From Nevskia sp. (GTDB lineage: Bacteria > Pseudomonadota > Gammaproteobacteria > Nevskiales > Nevskiaceae), in the NCBI GenBank assembly GCA_031291075.1, contig JARLJS010000274.1:1-52524 (forward strand): DNA of 52,524 bases, read 5' to 3'. Shown here in pieces: positions 16,837 through 25,718 of this stretch. Position 1 is the stretch's first letter, and each line of letters opens with the position of its first letter. The translations under genes were made by a program, and so were the position numbers. The notes below the pieces were generated by a model. That model made no database searches and was not told the DNA's origin. It saw only the letters and a list, made by a program, of their open reading frames with translations.

Positions 16837-18228
16837 GTGACCGCCGAACTCGACCCGGCCGCGCGCCGCAGCCTGCTGCAGATCCTGCCCCCCGACCGGC
16901 TGCTGCTCGATCCCGCCGACTGCCTCGCCTACAGCTATGACAACAGCCGCCGCTCGGCCATGCCGCAAGCGGTGGCGCTGGCCGCCAGCGCATCCGAAGT
17001 GCAAGCCCTGGTGGCGGCCTGCTGCGAGCACCGCGTGCCGCTGGTGGCGCGCGGACGCGGCACCAGCACCACCGGGGCGGCGGTACCGGTCGCCGGCGGC
17101 CTGGTGCTGTCGCTGGAGCGCATGAACCGCATCCTGCGGCTGGTGCCGGGCGACCGCCTGCTCGAATGCGAGGCGGGCGCGCTCAACGGCGAAGTGCAGG
17201 CGGAAGCGGCGCGGCACGGGCTGTTCTGGGCCCCCGACCCGAGCAGCGCCGGTTATTCCACCGTCGGCGGCAACCTGGCCTGCAACGCCGGCGGCCCGCG
17301 CGCGGTGAAGTACGGCACGGCGCGCGACAACGTGCTGGGACTGGACGCCGTCGGCAGCGACGGCGTGGCCCTGCGCACCGGCTGCCGGACCACCAAGGGC
17401 GTGGTCGGCTACGACCTCACGCGCCTGCTGGTAGGCTCCGAGGGCACCCTGGCGGTGATCACCCAGGCGACGCTCAAGCTGCTGCCACGGCCCGAGACCC
17501 GGCGCATGCTGCGCGCCGCCTACCGCGACGTGGCGGCCGCCGCCGCCGCGGTGGCGCGGCTGATGGCGCAGCCGGAAACCCCAAGCAGCCTGGAATTCCT
17601 CGACGGCGAAGCGGTGCGCCTGGCGCAGAGCCAGCGCGACTGCGGGCTGGGTGCCGAAGTCGGCGCGCTGCTGCTGCTGGAGGTCGACGGCGCCGCCGCT
17701 TCGATCGGACACGCGGTTGCAGCGGTGTCCGCCGCGGCTGCCGGCGATGGCCTGTTGGATCTGCGCGCGGCACGCGACGAGGCCGAGGCCGACACGCTAT
17801 GGGCGGTGCGCAAGGCGCTGTCGCCGGCGCTGCGCAGCCTGGCCCCGAAGAAGGTCAACGAGGACGTGGCGGTGCCGGTGTCGCGCCTGCCCGAGCTGGT
17901 GGCGGGCATCGCCGAGCTGTCGCGGCGCCATGCCCTGCGCATCGTCACCTTCGGCCACGCCGGCAACGGCAACCTCCATGTCAACCTGTTGGCCAATCCC
18001 GACGACGCCGTCCAGATGAAGGCGATCGAGTCCTGCCTGGGCGAGGTGTTCCGGCTGGTGCTGCGCCTGGACGGCACCCTCTCCGGCGAGCACGGCGTCG
18101 GGCTCGACAAGCGCGACTTCGTCGCCTGGGAGATCCAGGAAGCGGCACTGGAGCGCATGCGCGGCATCAAGCGGGTGTTCGATCCGAAAGGGATTCTCAA
18201 TCCGGGCAAGGCCTTGCCGGGGATCTGA
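16837..18228 (+). CDS. FAD-linked oxidase, D-lactate/glycolate/2-hydroxyacid dehydrogenase type (GlcD-like)
   Basis: 463 residues from GTG 16837. FAD-binding (PCMH) domain with V-A-R-G-R-G-T-S-T-T-G-A-A-V-P (70-84) and G-G-N-L-A-C-N-A-G-G-P-R-A-V-K-Y-G-T-A-R-D-N-V-L-G. The C-terminal FAD-oxidase domain contains F-G-H-A-G-N-G-N-L-H-V-N-L-L (metal/substrate histidines) and G-T-L-S-G-E-H-G-V-G-L-D-K-R-D-F. Family members oxidise D-2-hydroxy acids and pass electrons to quinone or ETF. No signal or membrane helix. The substrate is undecided between D-lactate, glycolate and D-2-hydroxyglutarate. Confidence 0.87.
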   Translation: MTAELDPAARRSLLQILPPDRLLLDPADCLAYSYDNSRRSAMPQAVALAASASEVQALVAACCEHRVPLVARGRGTSTTGAAVPVAGGLVLSLERMNRILRLVPGDRLLECEAGALNGEVQAEAARHGLFWAPDPSSAGYSTVGGNLACNAGGPRAVKYGTARDNVLGLDAVGSDGVALRTGCRTTKGVVGYDLTRLLVGSEGTLAVITQATLKLLPRPETRRMLRAAYRDVAAAAAAVARLMAQPETPSSLEFLDGEAVRLAQSQRDCGLGAEVGALLLLEVDGAAASIGHAVAAVSAAAAGDGLLDLRAARDEAEADTLWAVRKALSPALRSLAPKKVNEDVAVPVSRLPELVAGIAELSRRHALRIVTFGHAGNGNLHVNLLANPDDAVQMKAIESCLGEVFRLVLRLDGTLSGEHGVGLDKRDFVAWEIQEAALERMRGIKRVFDPKGILNPGKALPGI

Positions 18229-18333
18229 AGCGAAGCCGGCAATTCAGGCTCCTTTCCGTTCAGCCGGTCCGTGCCTCCGAATCAAGGCGGTACCATCGTT
18301 GGACTTCCAGGCCGGCTGCGTCGCCGCAGCGCC

Positions 18334-18756
18334 CTACTTCACCACCCGCAATTTCGGCCTGCCGCCCGGCTTGGGCGGGGTCGGCGGCTCGTCCTGGCCC
18401 GGCGCCGCAGGCGCGGGCGCGGCCGCCGGCAGTGGTTCCGGCTCGCCGAACACGATGCCCTCGCCGTTCTCCCGCGCATAGATCGCCAGCACCGCGCCGC
18501 TGGGCACCACGATATCGACCGAAGCGCCGCCGAAGCGCGCCGAGAAGAACAGGGGCTCGTCCTCCAGGTTCAGTTCGCGTACCGCCATCGGGCTCAGGTC
18601 GAGCGTGATGCGACCCTCCTTGACGTGGCTTTTCGGCACGGCCACGCCGGGATAGTCGGCCGTCACCAGCAGGTAAGGCGTGTAGCCGTTGTCCACCGCC
18701 CAGGCGTAGATGGCGCGGATCAGATACGGTCGGCGCGAACGCGAGATGCTGCTCAT
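18334..18756 (-). CDS. sspB: ClpXP protease specificity-enhancing factor SspB
   Basis: 140 residues. R-P-Y-L-I-R-A-I-Y-A-W-A-V-D-N-G-Y-T-P-Y and the central F-S-A-R-F-G-G...I-V-V-P-S-G-A-V-L-A-I-Y-A-R-E-N are the SspB core that binds ssrA-tagged substrates. A flexible Pro/Ala-rich linker leads to a short conserved tail, GGRPKLRVVK, which in the family docks on ClpX. The start overlaps the sspA stop by four bases. Cytosolic adaptor. Confidence 0.95.
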   Translation of the reverse strand: MSSISRSRRPYLIRAIYAWAVDNGYTPYLLVTADYPGVAVPKSHVKEGRITLDLSPMAVRELNLEDEPLFFSARFGGASVDIVVPSGAVLAIYARENGEGIVFGEPEPLPAAAPAPAAPGQDEPPTPPKPGGRPKLRVVK

Positions 18757-19406
18757 CGGGATCTCCTGGGCGCCACCTCGTAGCAGCGCCGGTAGGCCGG
18801 GCGCGCGGACAGCCGCGCGGCATATTGGCGCAGTGCCTGCGCCTGCTCCGGCAATTCGACACCGCGCTGCTGCAGACGATGCAGCAGCGCACCCCAGCCG
18901 CAGTCCACCAGGGTGTAATCGCGGCCGAGAATGTAGCCCTGCGCGGCGAAATGGCGGCCGCCGGCCTGCAAGCGCTGCAGCAGCTCACTGCGCGCGCCTT
19001 CCATCGCGCGCCGGACTTCGCCTTCCAGCGCTTCGACCAGCGGAAACAATTCATGCTCCAGGCTGTGCAGGGCCATGCGCACCCGGGCCCGCCCCGCGGG
19101 CGCCTGCGGCATCAGCGGCGGGTGCGGGTAGCGCTCGTCGATGTACTCGACGATCACGCGTGCTCCTGCGATCACGCCCTCGCGATCCGCCAGGGTGGGC
19201 AGGCTCAGCGCGGGGTTGAGGACCAGGAAGTCCTCGTCGACGGCGGCGCCGGGCTTGATGAAACGCACCTGGGCACCGTCCACGTCCTTCTCCGCCAGCA
19301 CCAGCCGCGCCCAGTCGCTGGCCAGCGAATCGCCGACAAAAAGCATCAAGCCCGCGTTGGGCGCGGGCTTGATGGGAGCTTGTGCCGGCTTATGGCGGCT
19401 GCGCAT
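18753..19406 (-). CDS. sspA: Stringent starvation protein A (GST-fold RNA polymerase-associated protein)
   Basis: 217 residues from ATG 19406, preceded by AGAGG that overlaps the petC stop. The GST-like fold starts at MLFVGDSLASDWARLVLAEK; V-N/L-P-A-L-S-L-P-T-L-A-D-R-E-G, I-V-E-Y-I-D-E-R-Y-P-H-P-P-L-M-P and R-D-Y-T-L-V-D-C follow, all SspA hallmarks. It binds sigma70 RNA polymerase during stress. The first 19 residues are an extension encoded across a strong hairpin. It sits 8 bp after petC and is coupled to sspB. Confidence 0.94.
   Translation of the reverse strand: MRSRHKPAQAPIKPAPNAGLMLFVGDSLASDWARLVLAEKDVDGAQVRFIKPGAAVDEDFLVLNPALSLPTLADREGVIAGARVIVEYIDERYPHPPLMPQAPAGRARVRMALHSLEHELFPLVEALEGEVRRAMEGARSELLQRLQAGGRHFAAQGYILGRDYTLVDCGWGALLHRLQQRGVELPEQAQALRQYAARLSARPAYRRCYEVAPRRSR
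19335..19374 (-). terminator. Terminator-like hairpin inside the 5' end of sspA
   Basis: Perfect 13-bp stem (CATCAAGCCCGCG / CGCGGGCTTGATG, 5-base loop) immediately followed in the direction of transcription by CTTTTTGTC. It lies 32-62 bases inside the sspA coding sequence, and its distal arm includes the ATG of Met20. Structurally a rho-independent terminator or attenuator separating petABC from most of sspA. Confidence 0.6.
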
Positions 19407-19414
19407 GATAGCCT

Positions 19415-20182
19415 CTAGTGCACGTCGCGCCAGAATTCCTTCTTCAGAAGGTAGGTCAGCGGCAACAGCAGGAACACGAGATAGAAGATCACGTGCCAAC
19501 CGGTGGACACGCGCTCCTGCTGCACCGGCTCGGCGGTGTAGGTCAGGAAGTTGGTGAGGTCGGTGACGAAGGCTTTGTATTCTTCAGGGGTCATGCTGCC
19601 GGCCTGCACCAGCTTGAGCGGCAGCTCATCCTCGGCCGGAGCCGAGCCCTTGGCCGGTTCCACCTTGACCTGCCAGCCCTGCAGCTCGCCCAGCACCGCC
19701 GGCATCGACACACCGGGCAGGTAGAGGTTGTTGACGCCGAGCGGACGGCTGGAATCGAGATAGAAGCCCATCAGGTAGGAATAGACCCAGTCCGCGCCAC
19801 GCGCCTTGGTCTCCAGGCTGAGGTCCGGCGGGATGCGGCCGAACCACTGCTCGGACTGCGCCGGCATGGCGGTCAGGACAGGGTCGCCGACCTTGGCCGC
19901 GCCGAAGATCAGGTTCTGCTTGAGCAGCTCGTCGGAGATGCCGAGGTCCTGGCCCATGCGGCTGTAGCGCAGGTACTTGAGCGAATGGCAGCCCGAGCAG
20001 TAGGCCATGTAATCGCGCGCGCCACGCTGCAGCGAGGCGGTGTTGCCGGTGCTGGCCTCGAACGGCAGCGGGTTGATCTCTTCCTCGGCGTACGCGGCAG
20101 GCGCCAGCAACAGGGAGGTCAGCAGGAGAGCAACACCCGCCAGGACGATACCCCCAACACCCCGATTAGTCACGAGCCTCAT
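19415..20182 (-). CDS. petC: Cytochrome c1 of the bc1 complex
   Basis: 255 residues from ATG 20182, whose ATGA overlaps the cytochrome b stop. Signal peptide about 1-32 (ends AAYA-E), heme c motif C62-S-G-C65-H66 (YCSGCHSLKY), the Y-L-M-G-F-Y and N-L-Y-L-P-G-V-S-M-P segment bearing the axial Met, and a C-terminal membrane anchor (VIFYLVFLLLPLTYLLKKEFWRDVH). Electron transfer from the Rieske centre to soluble cytochrome c in the periplasm. Third gene of petABC. Confidence 0.95.
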   Translation of the reverse strand: MRLVTNRGVGGIVLAGVALLLTSLLLAPAAYAEEEINPLPFEASTGNTASLQRGARDYMAYCSGCHSLKYLRYSRMGQDLGISDELLKQNLIFGAAKVGDPVLTAMPAQSEQWFGRIPPDLSLETKARGADWVYSYLMGFYLDSSRPLGVNNLYLPGVSMPAVLGELQGWQVKVEPAKGSAPAEDELPLKLVQAGSMTPEEYKAFVTDLTNFLTYTAEPVQQERVSTGWHVIFYLVFLLLPLTYLLKKEFWRDVH

Positions 20183-21432
20183 GCGGTCACCCGTTGCGGT
20201 TCCGGCTTGGTTGATCCGAGCTTGCTGTAGATGGGCATGCCAAGGAAGAAGAAGAAGTAGTACAGCGTGCCGATGCGCGCCACCAGGGTGCGCTCGGGGC
20301 TGGGCTTGTGCATGCCGAGGTAGTTGAGGATGATGAAGTCGATCGCGAACAGTACGACCAGGATCTTGAACATCGGCCCCTTGTAGCGGATCGACTTGAC
20401 CGGGCTGCGGTCGAGCCAGGGCAGGAAGAACAGCACCACCACTGCGCCGAACATCACGATCACGCCCCAGATCTGGGTGCCGGCGAAGGAGGGCACCGCG
20501 CGCAGCATGGCGTAGAACACGCCGAAGTACCACGCCGGGGTGATCTCTTCCGGCGTCACCTGCGGGTTGGCCGGGATGTAGTTGGGTTTCTCCAGCACAT
20601 AGCCGCCACCGTCCGGGGCGAAAAAGATCACCGCGCTGAAGATGATCAGGAACACGGTCACGCCGACGATGTCCTTCACGGTGTAGTACGGGTGGAACGG
20701 GATGCCGTCGAGCGGGATGTGGGTGACCGGGTCCTTGTTCTTCTTGATCTCGATGCCGTCGGGGTTGTTGGAGCCGACCTCGTGCAGGGCGATCAGGTGT
20801 GCCACCACCAGGCCCACCAGCACGAACGGCAGCGCCACCACGTGCAGCGAGAACAGGCGGTTCAGCGTCGCGTCGGCCGGGTTGAAGTCGCCCTGGATCC
20901 AGGTCTGCAGGGCGTCACCGACGTAGGGGATGGTGCCGAACAGGGAGATGATCACCTCGGCGCCCCAGTAGGACATGTTGCCCCAGGGCAGCACGTAGCC
21001 GCAGAAGGCCTCCGCCATCAACGCCAGGAAGATCAGCGCGCCGAAGATCCACACCAGCTCGCGCGGCTTGCGGTGGGAACCGTAGAGCAGGCCGCGGAAC
21101 ATGTGCATGTACACGACCAGGAAGAAGGCCGAGGCTCCGGTGGCGTGGAGGTAGCGGATCAGCCAGCCCCAGGACACGTCGCGCATGATGTACTGCACGG
21201 AGTCGAAGGCGGTTTCCGCGCCCGGCTTGTACTGCATGGTGAGGAAGATGCCGGTCAGCAGCTGGTTGACCAGCACCAGCAGCGCCAGCGAGCCGAAGTA
21301 GTACCAGAAGTTGAAGTTCTTCGGGGCGTAGTACTCGGACAGGTGGTCCTTCCACAGCTTGGTCGCCGGGAAGCGGTCGTCGATCCAGCCGAGGAAGCCG
21401 GTGGTCTTGTGCGGATTGGGGATGATCGCCAT
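20179..21432 (-). CDS. petB: Cytochrome b of the bc1 complex
   Basis: 417 residues from ATG 21432 (MAIIPNPHK). Multi-pass inner-membrane protein with heme-binding histidines in YLHATGASAFFLVVYMHMFRG and SLHVVALPFVLVGLVVAHLIALHEVGSNNP. The quinol-site P-E-E-W motif appears as P-A-W-Y-F-G after PEEI. C-terminal helices include FILNYLGMHKPSPE. It carries quinol oxidation and transmembrane electron transfer. The stop overlaps the petC start; the Rieske gene lies 13 bp upstream. Confidence 0.95.
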   Translation of the reverse strand: MAIIPNPHKTTGFLGWIDDRFPATKLWKDHLSEYYAPKNFNFWYYFGSLALLVLVNQLLTGIFLTMQYKPGAETAFDSVQYIMRDVSWGWLIRYLHATGASAFFLVVYMHMFRGLLYGSHRKPRELVWIFGALIFLALMAEAFCGYVLPWGNMSYWGAEVIISLFGTIPYVGDALQTWIQGDFNPADATLNRLFSLHVVALPFVLVGLVVAHLIALHEVGSNNPDGIEIKKNKDPVTHIPLDGIPFHPYYTVKDIVGVTVFLIIFSAVIFFAPDGGGYVLEKPNYIPANPQVTPEEITPAWYFGVFYAMLRAVPSFAGTQIWGVIVMFGAVVVLFFLPWLDRSPVKSIRYKGPMFKILVVLFAIDFIILNYLGMHKPSPERTLVARIGTLYYFFFFLGMPIYSKLGSTKPEPQRVTA

Positions 21433-21445
21433 GGTCGGTGGTGTC

Positions 21446-22036
21446 CTAGGCCTTCTGGTCTTCACCGATGATCACCAGCGTGTCGCTGGCGTAACGGTGC
21501 GGCGGCACTTCCATGTTCTTCGGCGCCGGCTGGCCGGAGTAGACGCGGCCGGCGAGGTCGTACTTGGAGCCGTGGCAGGGGCAGAAGTAGCCGCCGAGCC
21601 AGTTGGGGTCGATGGCGGGATCCGGATGATCCGGACGCAGCTTGGGCGAGCAGCCGAGGTGGGTGCACTTGCCGTTCATCACCAGGTATTCCGGCTTGAT
21701 CGAACGGTGGTCGTTCTTGCAGTAGTCCGGCTGCCTGGAGATCTCGCTGTTGGGATCGGCCAGCACGCTGGCGCCCTTGGCCAGGTTGTCGACCATCTCC
21801 TTGGAGCGCTTCAGCACCCAGATGCTGGAGCCGCGCCAGACGAAGGTGACCTGCTGGCCCTCCTCGATCTTGGCGATGTCCGCCGCCACCGGCGCGCCGA
21901 GGGCCTGGGCCTTGGCGCTGGGTTTCAGCGATGCGAGAAACGGCCAGATCACGGCGAGGGTGCCACCGGCACCCACGACGCTCGTGGCAGCGGTGAGGAA
22001 GCGGCGGCGGTTGCCGTCGACGCCTTCGTTGCTCAT
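21446..22036 (-). CDS. petA: Ubiquinol-cytochrome c reductase Rieske iron-sulfur subunit
   Basis: 196 residues from ATG 22036 (MSNEGVDGNRRRF). The twin-arginine-type N-terminus NRRRFL plus a hydrophobic helix serves as Tat signal and membrane anchor. The [2Fe-2S] ligands are C124-T-H126-L-G-C129 and C152-P-C154-H155-G-S. Disulfide cysteines C129 and C154 fit the family pattern. First gene of petABC; a TATAAT promoter element lies about 110 bases upstream. Confidence 0.95.
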   Translation of the reverse strand: MSNEGVDGNRRRFLTAATSVVGAGGTLAVIWPFLASLKPSAKAQALGAPVAADIAKIEEGQQVTFVWRGSSIWVLKRSKEMVDNLAKGASVLADPNSEISRQPDYCKNDHRSIKPEYLVMNGKCTHLGCSPKLRPDHPDPAIDPNWLGGYFCPCHGSKYDLAGRVYSGQPAPKNMEVPPHRYASDTLVIIGEDQKA

Positions 22037-22145
22037 TTGCTTGGCGACCTCTGGAATACCAACATTGAACCGTACTATCCCTGGGGAATTTCCCTGAGCA
22101 GCCCCGTACAGCCTTCCCGGAGGGAGCGGGCTGCAAATTCTTGTC

Positions 22146-22174
22146 ATTATAACGGCCGGGCCGGGGGCAGTCAC
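22146..22174 (-). promoter_or_regulatory. Putative petABC promoter
   Basis: Minus-strand TATAAT at 22151-22146 with GTGACT (22174-22169) 17 bases upstream. The -10 is perfect, the -35 weak. It would give a leader of about 100 nt before petA, which fits the 163-bp gap. Confidence 0.5.
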
Positions 22175-22199
22175 CGTCGCGGCGGGCTTCCCGGCGTAC

Positions 22200-24617
22200 T
22201 TAGAACTGATACTTCACGAAAAACTGCGCAAAATCGCGGTCCGACAGGGTGTTGAAGGCCCCGCCGCCCCAGTACCAGGTGTAGCCGAGGTCGAAGGACA
22301 GGGCCGACTTGTAGCGCGCCTCCACCAGGGTATTGACCTGCTTGCGGCCGGCCAGGAAGTTGCCGGCCGGTCCGGGCGAGGTGCCCTGCACGTCCTGCGC
22401 ATAGATGACGGTCGGCTGCACGCCGACGCCCGGCAGCACATTCTCGTACTTGAAAATGCCGATCAGGCGGTAGCCGTAGGAGAAGGCCCGCGGGTAGCCG
22501 GTGGGGTCCTGCTGGTGCGGGTTGAAGCGCAGGCCGTCCGCACCCACGGCACAGTCCGGCGTGGTCGAGCAGGCCTGGCGCGAACCATTGGCGCCGGAGC
22601 CGTCGGCGCCGGCGGCGTAGTAAATGCCCGGTGCCGAGAGCTGCAGCCGGTCCAGCGGCGGCAGTTGCGGCACGAAGGTACCGCCGAACTCGCCGATGAG
22701 CTGCACCTGATCGGCGCCGAAGGGATTGGCGGTGGCGCCGAGCACACGGGTGGTGCCGAGGTTGAACTCGTAGACCTGGAAGCGCTCGTAGCCGCGGATG
22801 TAGCTGTTGGGCGGGTTCTCGCCGATGACGCCGCCGCGGTACGGAATGATGAAGTTGGGGAAGGCACGGGCCACGCCGGGCACGGCGCCTGCGAGCACGC
22901 CGAGCGTGTCGTTGTAGGGCACCTGGCCGGCGGCGTTGGTGAAATCGCTGCGGCCGTAGTGGATGAGGTTGTTGCTCTCGTTGTAGCCGAGCCCGCCCAG
23001 GGCGGTGCCGGCGCAGTGCAGGCCGGGGTTGCTGCAGCTGGTCAGGGTGGGCCCCAGCGCGGCGAACGCCAGGTCCTGCTGGTCCACCTGCAGCGGCAGG
23101 TTCGGCCGGTAGGCCACTTCGCCCTGGATCGAGTAGTCGCCCACCGTGGTGTTGAAGCTCAGGCCGATCAGGTGGATGTCCTCGGGGTACTCGAGGAAGA
23201 ACTTGGGCGAGTCCAGCGGCGCCACGTTGCTGGTGGCCTTGGCCGGGTTGACCAGGTGGAACAGCGGCAGGTCAGGGCAGTCGAGCAGGAAGCTGGCAAA
23301 GTTGTTGGCGTCGTTGTGGCGCGAATTGCCGGCGGCGCGGGCGCAGCTCGCGTTGGCCGAGATGAAGCTGGCGTACGGCAGCCGGGAGTTGTAGTGCATG
23401 TAGTACGCGGCGAGGTCGGTGCCGTTGCTGATGGATTCGGCGAAGTAGTCGAGCTTGATGCCGAACTGGCCGGAGCTGCGCGGCCGACGGTCGGGCTCGC
23501 GCTGGATGGTCAGCGTGGAGTTGGTGAGCAGGGCCAGCGGGTTGTACTGCAGGAAACCTACGCTGTCGGGATCGTAGGGCGCCCCGCCGAAGCTGACGCT
23601 GGCGCTCTTGCCGGCGTTGCCGGTGCCGTTGTTGGTGTCCGAGAAGAAGCTGCCCGGCGCCGGCGACTCCAGCGATTTCCACTCGAGCTGGTAGAAGCCC
23701 TCCACGGTGGTGTTGGGCAGCGGCTCCAGGCTCAGGTCGATCATGTTGAGCGGGATGAAATCCTCCTCGACCTGGTTGCCCACGCGGTTGTAGTTGTTGG
23801 CATTGATGGGGTTCGCCTGGTTGATGCTGTTGATGACCAGGGTGGTGCTCTCGCCCCAGTTCACGACCTGGCGGCCGATCTTGAAGCTGAGCTTGCGGTC
23901 CTCGCTGAACGGCAGCGGCAGGCTGCCGTAGAAGTAACTGTCCAGGTACTGCAGGTTGGTGCCGACCTGTTTGAGCACCGCACCGTCGGTGCGCTTGCTG
24001 CGCACCAGCTCGCCGGGCCCGAATACCTTGCCGCCCGGATAGGGCAGCAGCAGCGGCGTGCGCGGGCTGACGCCGACATTGGGATCGTTCTTGTTCTGGG
24101 CGTTGATCTCGTCGGGATTGGTCTGGGTGAAGTCGTTGTTGACGAAGTCGTAGAAGTAGAGCACGCGCCCGAACAGCCCGAAGCCCTTGTAGGTGGCGGT
24201 GAGGTCGGTGGTCTCCTTCGCCACCGCTTCGACGAAATGGTACTTGGCGTAGTTGAGGTCGCCCAGGTCACCATTGATCGATGCCGCCCCGGGTGAGCGC
24301 ACCAGCTGCTGGGCCGGGAAGACCTGGTCCTTGAACACGCCCTGGCAGGACTGGTAGGGCACGCCGCAGACATTGCGGTTGAGGTCGCTCTTGGGAATGA
24401 GGTCGGCGCTGGGCGCCTGCATGCGGACAGCGCCGCCGGCGGTGAAGGTGTTGTTGAGCACCAGCTTGACCTGGTCGTCCCCGACCGGGATGGTCTCGCT
24501 GATCGCGTGGGCCGCGCGCGGCAGCACCAGGCCCGCCAGCGCCAACAATAGCGCGGCAGCGTTGCGCAGCACCCTGCCCCGCTCCCGTTCGAATTCCCCG
24601 AAGTCCCCGAAGTCCAT
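22200..24617 (-). CDS. DUF1302 family outer-membrane protein
   Basis: 805 residues from ATG 24617, preceded by AGGGAGCAGGA; the open frame extends further upstream without support. A cleavable signal (VLRNAAALLLALAGLVLPRAAHA) is followed by a beta-rich sequence with D-D-Q-V-K-L-V-L-N-N-T, KIGRQVVNWGESTTL, and a final strand ending FVKYQF with an aromatic terminal residue as in outer-membrane barrels. These are typical of DUF1302. Members often pair with DUF1329 proteins near hydrophobic-substrate or transport genes; none is adjacent here. Probable beta-barrel channel of unknown substrate. Confidence 0.88.
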   Translation of the reverse strand: MDFGDFGEFERERGRVLRNAAALLLALAGLVLPRAAHAISETIPVGDDQVKLVLNNTFTAGGAVRMQAPSADLIPKSDLNRNVCGVPYQSCQGVFKDQVFPAQQLVRSPGAASINGDLGDLNYAKYHFVEAVAKETTDLTATYKGFGLFGRVLYFYDFVNNDFTQTNPDEINAQNKNDPNVGVSPRTPLLLPYPGGKVFGPGELVRSKRTDGAVLKQVGTNLQYLDSYFYGSLPLPFSEDRKLSFKIGRQVVNWGESTTLVINSINQANPINANNYNRVGNQVEEDFIPLNMIDLSLEPLPNTTVEGFYQLEWKSLESPAPGSFFSDTNNGTGNAGKSASVSFGGAPYDPDSVGFLQYNPLALLTNSTLTIQREPDRRPRSSGQFGIKLDYFAESISNGTDLAAYYMHYNSRLPYASFISANASCARAAGNSRHNDANNFASFLLDCPDLPLFHLVNPAKATSNVAPLDSPKFFLEYPEDIHLIGLSFNTTVGDYSIQGEVAYRPNLPLQVDQQDLAFAALGPTLTSCSNPGLHCAGTALGGLGYNESNNLIHYGRSDFTNAAGQVPYNDTLGVLAGAVPGVARAFPNFIIPYRGGVIGENPPNSYIRGYERFQVYEFNLGTTRVLGATANPFGADQVQLIGEFGGTFVPQLPPLDRLQLSAPGIYYAAGADGSGANGSRQACSTTPDCAVGADGLRFNPHQQDPTGYPRAFSYGYRLIGIFKYENVLPGVGVQPTVIYAQDVQGTSPGPAGNFLAGRKQVNTLVEARYKSALSFDLGYTWYWGGGAFNTLSDRDFAQFFVKYQF

Positions 24618-24740
24618 TCCTGCTCCCTCTGCGAGCTGCGATGGCCGCCGCACCGGTCCCGGCGCGCATTCCACACAGCCTCTGTTGGGGCGCAGCTTAC
24701 CGCTTCCTGCCGATGAATCAACCGCGGTGCAACATTTTCC

Positions 24741-25715
24741 CTACATTCCCCAGCCGGTCAGCGGCCGGTGACAGGCGCAGCAGCGGCCAGGGGCCAGGGG
24801 CAACAGGTCCGGGCGCTGCTCCGCGCAGACCGCGACGGCACGGCCGCAACGCGGCTGGAACACGCAGCCGTTGGTCGGTTGGCCCGGCGTGGGGGGCTGG
24901 CCCGGGATCGGCTGCAAGGGCTGGCCCGGGGGCGCGTCCAGCCGGGGCCGGGATGCCAGCAGGCCGGCGGTATAGGGATGGCGCGGCTCCGCCAGCAGGG
25001 CCGCGGCCGGGCCGGATTCCATCACGCGGCCCGCGTACATGACGAGGATGCGTTCGCAGACCTCGGCGACCACGTCCAGATCGTGCGAGATGAGCAGCAG
25101 GGCCAGTCCGAGGTCGCGCTGCAGTTGTTCGAGCAGCACCAGGATCTCCGCCTGCACCGTCACGTCGAGCGCCGTGGTGGGTTCGTCCGCGACCAGCAGC
25201 GCCGGGCGGCACAGCAGCGCGGTGGCGATGAGCACGCGCTGGCGCATGCCGCCGGAGAGCTCGTGCGGGTACTGCGCCAGCCGGGCCACGGCATCGGTGA
25301 TGCGCACAGCGTCGAGCATGCGCGCGCTCTCGGCGAGGGCGGCGGCACGCGGCAGGCCGCGGTGGAGGCACAGCACCTCCGCCATCTGCGTGCCGATGCT
25401 GAGATAGGGATTGAGGCTGGTCATCGGGTCCTGGAACACCAGGGCGATGCGCGAGCCGCGCAGGCGGTTCCAGTCGCGCTCCGCCAGCCCCAGCAGTTCG
25501 CGCCCTTCGAAGCGCACGCTGCCCCGCAAGCGCGCCCGCGCCGGCAGCAGGCCCAGCAAGGCCAGCGCGGTCTGGCTCTTGCCCGAGCCCGATTCGCCGA
25601 CGATGCCAAGCGTGGCGCCGGCTTCGAGCTCGAAGCCGACGCCCTCCACCACGCGCGCGCCGGCGTATTCGATGCTGAGGGCTTCGACTTGCAGCAGCGG
25701 AGGCGATGCGGACAC
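24741..25715 (-). CDS. oppD: Oligopeptide ABC transporter ATP-binding protein (OppD/DppD)
   Basis: 324 residues from GTG 25715, 3 bp after the oppC stop. Walker A G-E-S-G-S-G-K-S (40-47), Q-loop V-F-Q-D-P-M-T-S-L-N-P, signature L-S-G-G-M-R-Q-R (153-160), Walker B L-L-V-A-D-E-P-T-T-A-L-D (173-184). The C-terminal oligopeptide-transporter extension has C-V-F-Q-P-R-C...C...C-C-A-C, the Cys-rich tail of DppD/OppD types. Last gene of the importer; the usual second ATPase OppF is not next to it. Confidence 0.9.
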   Translation of the reverse strand: MSASPPLLQVEALSIEYAGARVVEGVGFELEAGATLGIVGESGSGKSQTALALLGLLPARARLRGSVRFEGRELLGLAERDWNRLRGSRIALVFQDPMTSLNPYLSIGTQMAEVLCLHRGLPRAAALAESARMLDAVRITDAVARLAQYPHELSGGMRQRVLIATALLCRPALLVADEPTTALDVTVQAEILVLLEQLQRDLGLALLLISHDLDVVAEVCERILVMYAGRVMESGPAAALLAEPRHPYTAGLLASRPRLDAPPGQPLQPIPGQPPTPGQPTNGCVFQPRCGRAVAVCAEQRPDLLPLAPGRCCACHRPLTGWGM

Positions 25716-25718
25716 CGG

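Noticed and set aside
16042-17712. 556-codon minus-strand frame
   Set aside because: Antisense to yraN, diaA and the FAD-linked dehydrogenase, all of which have strong family motifs.
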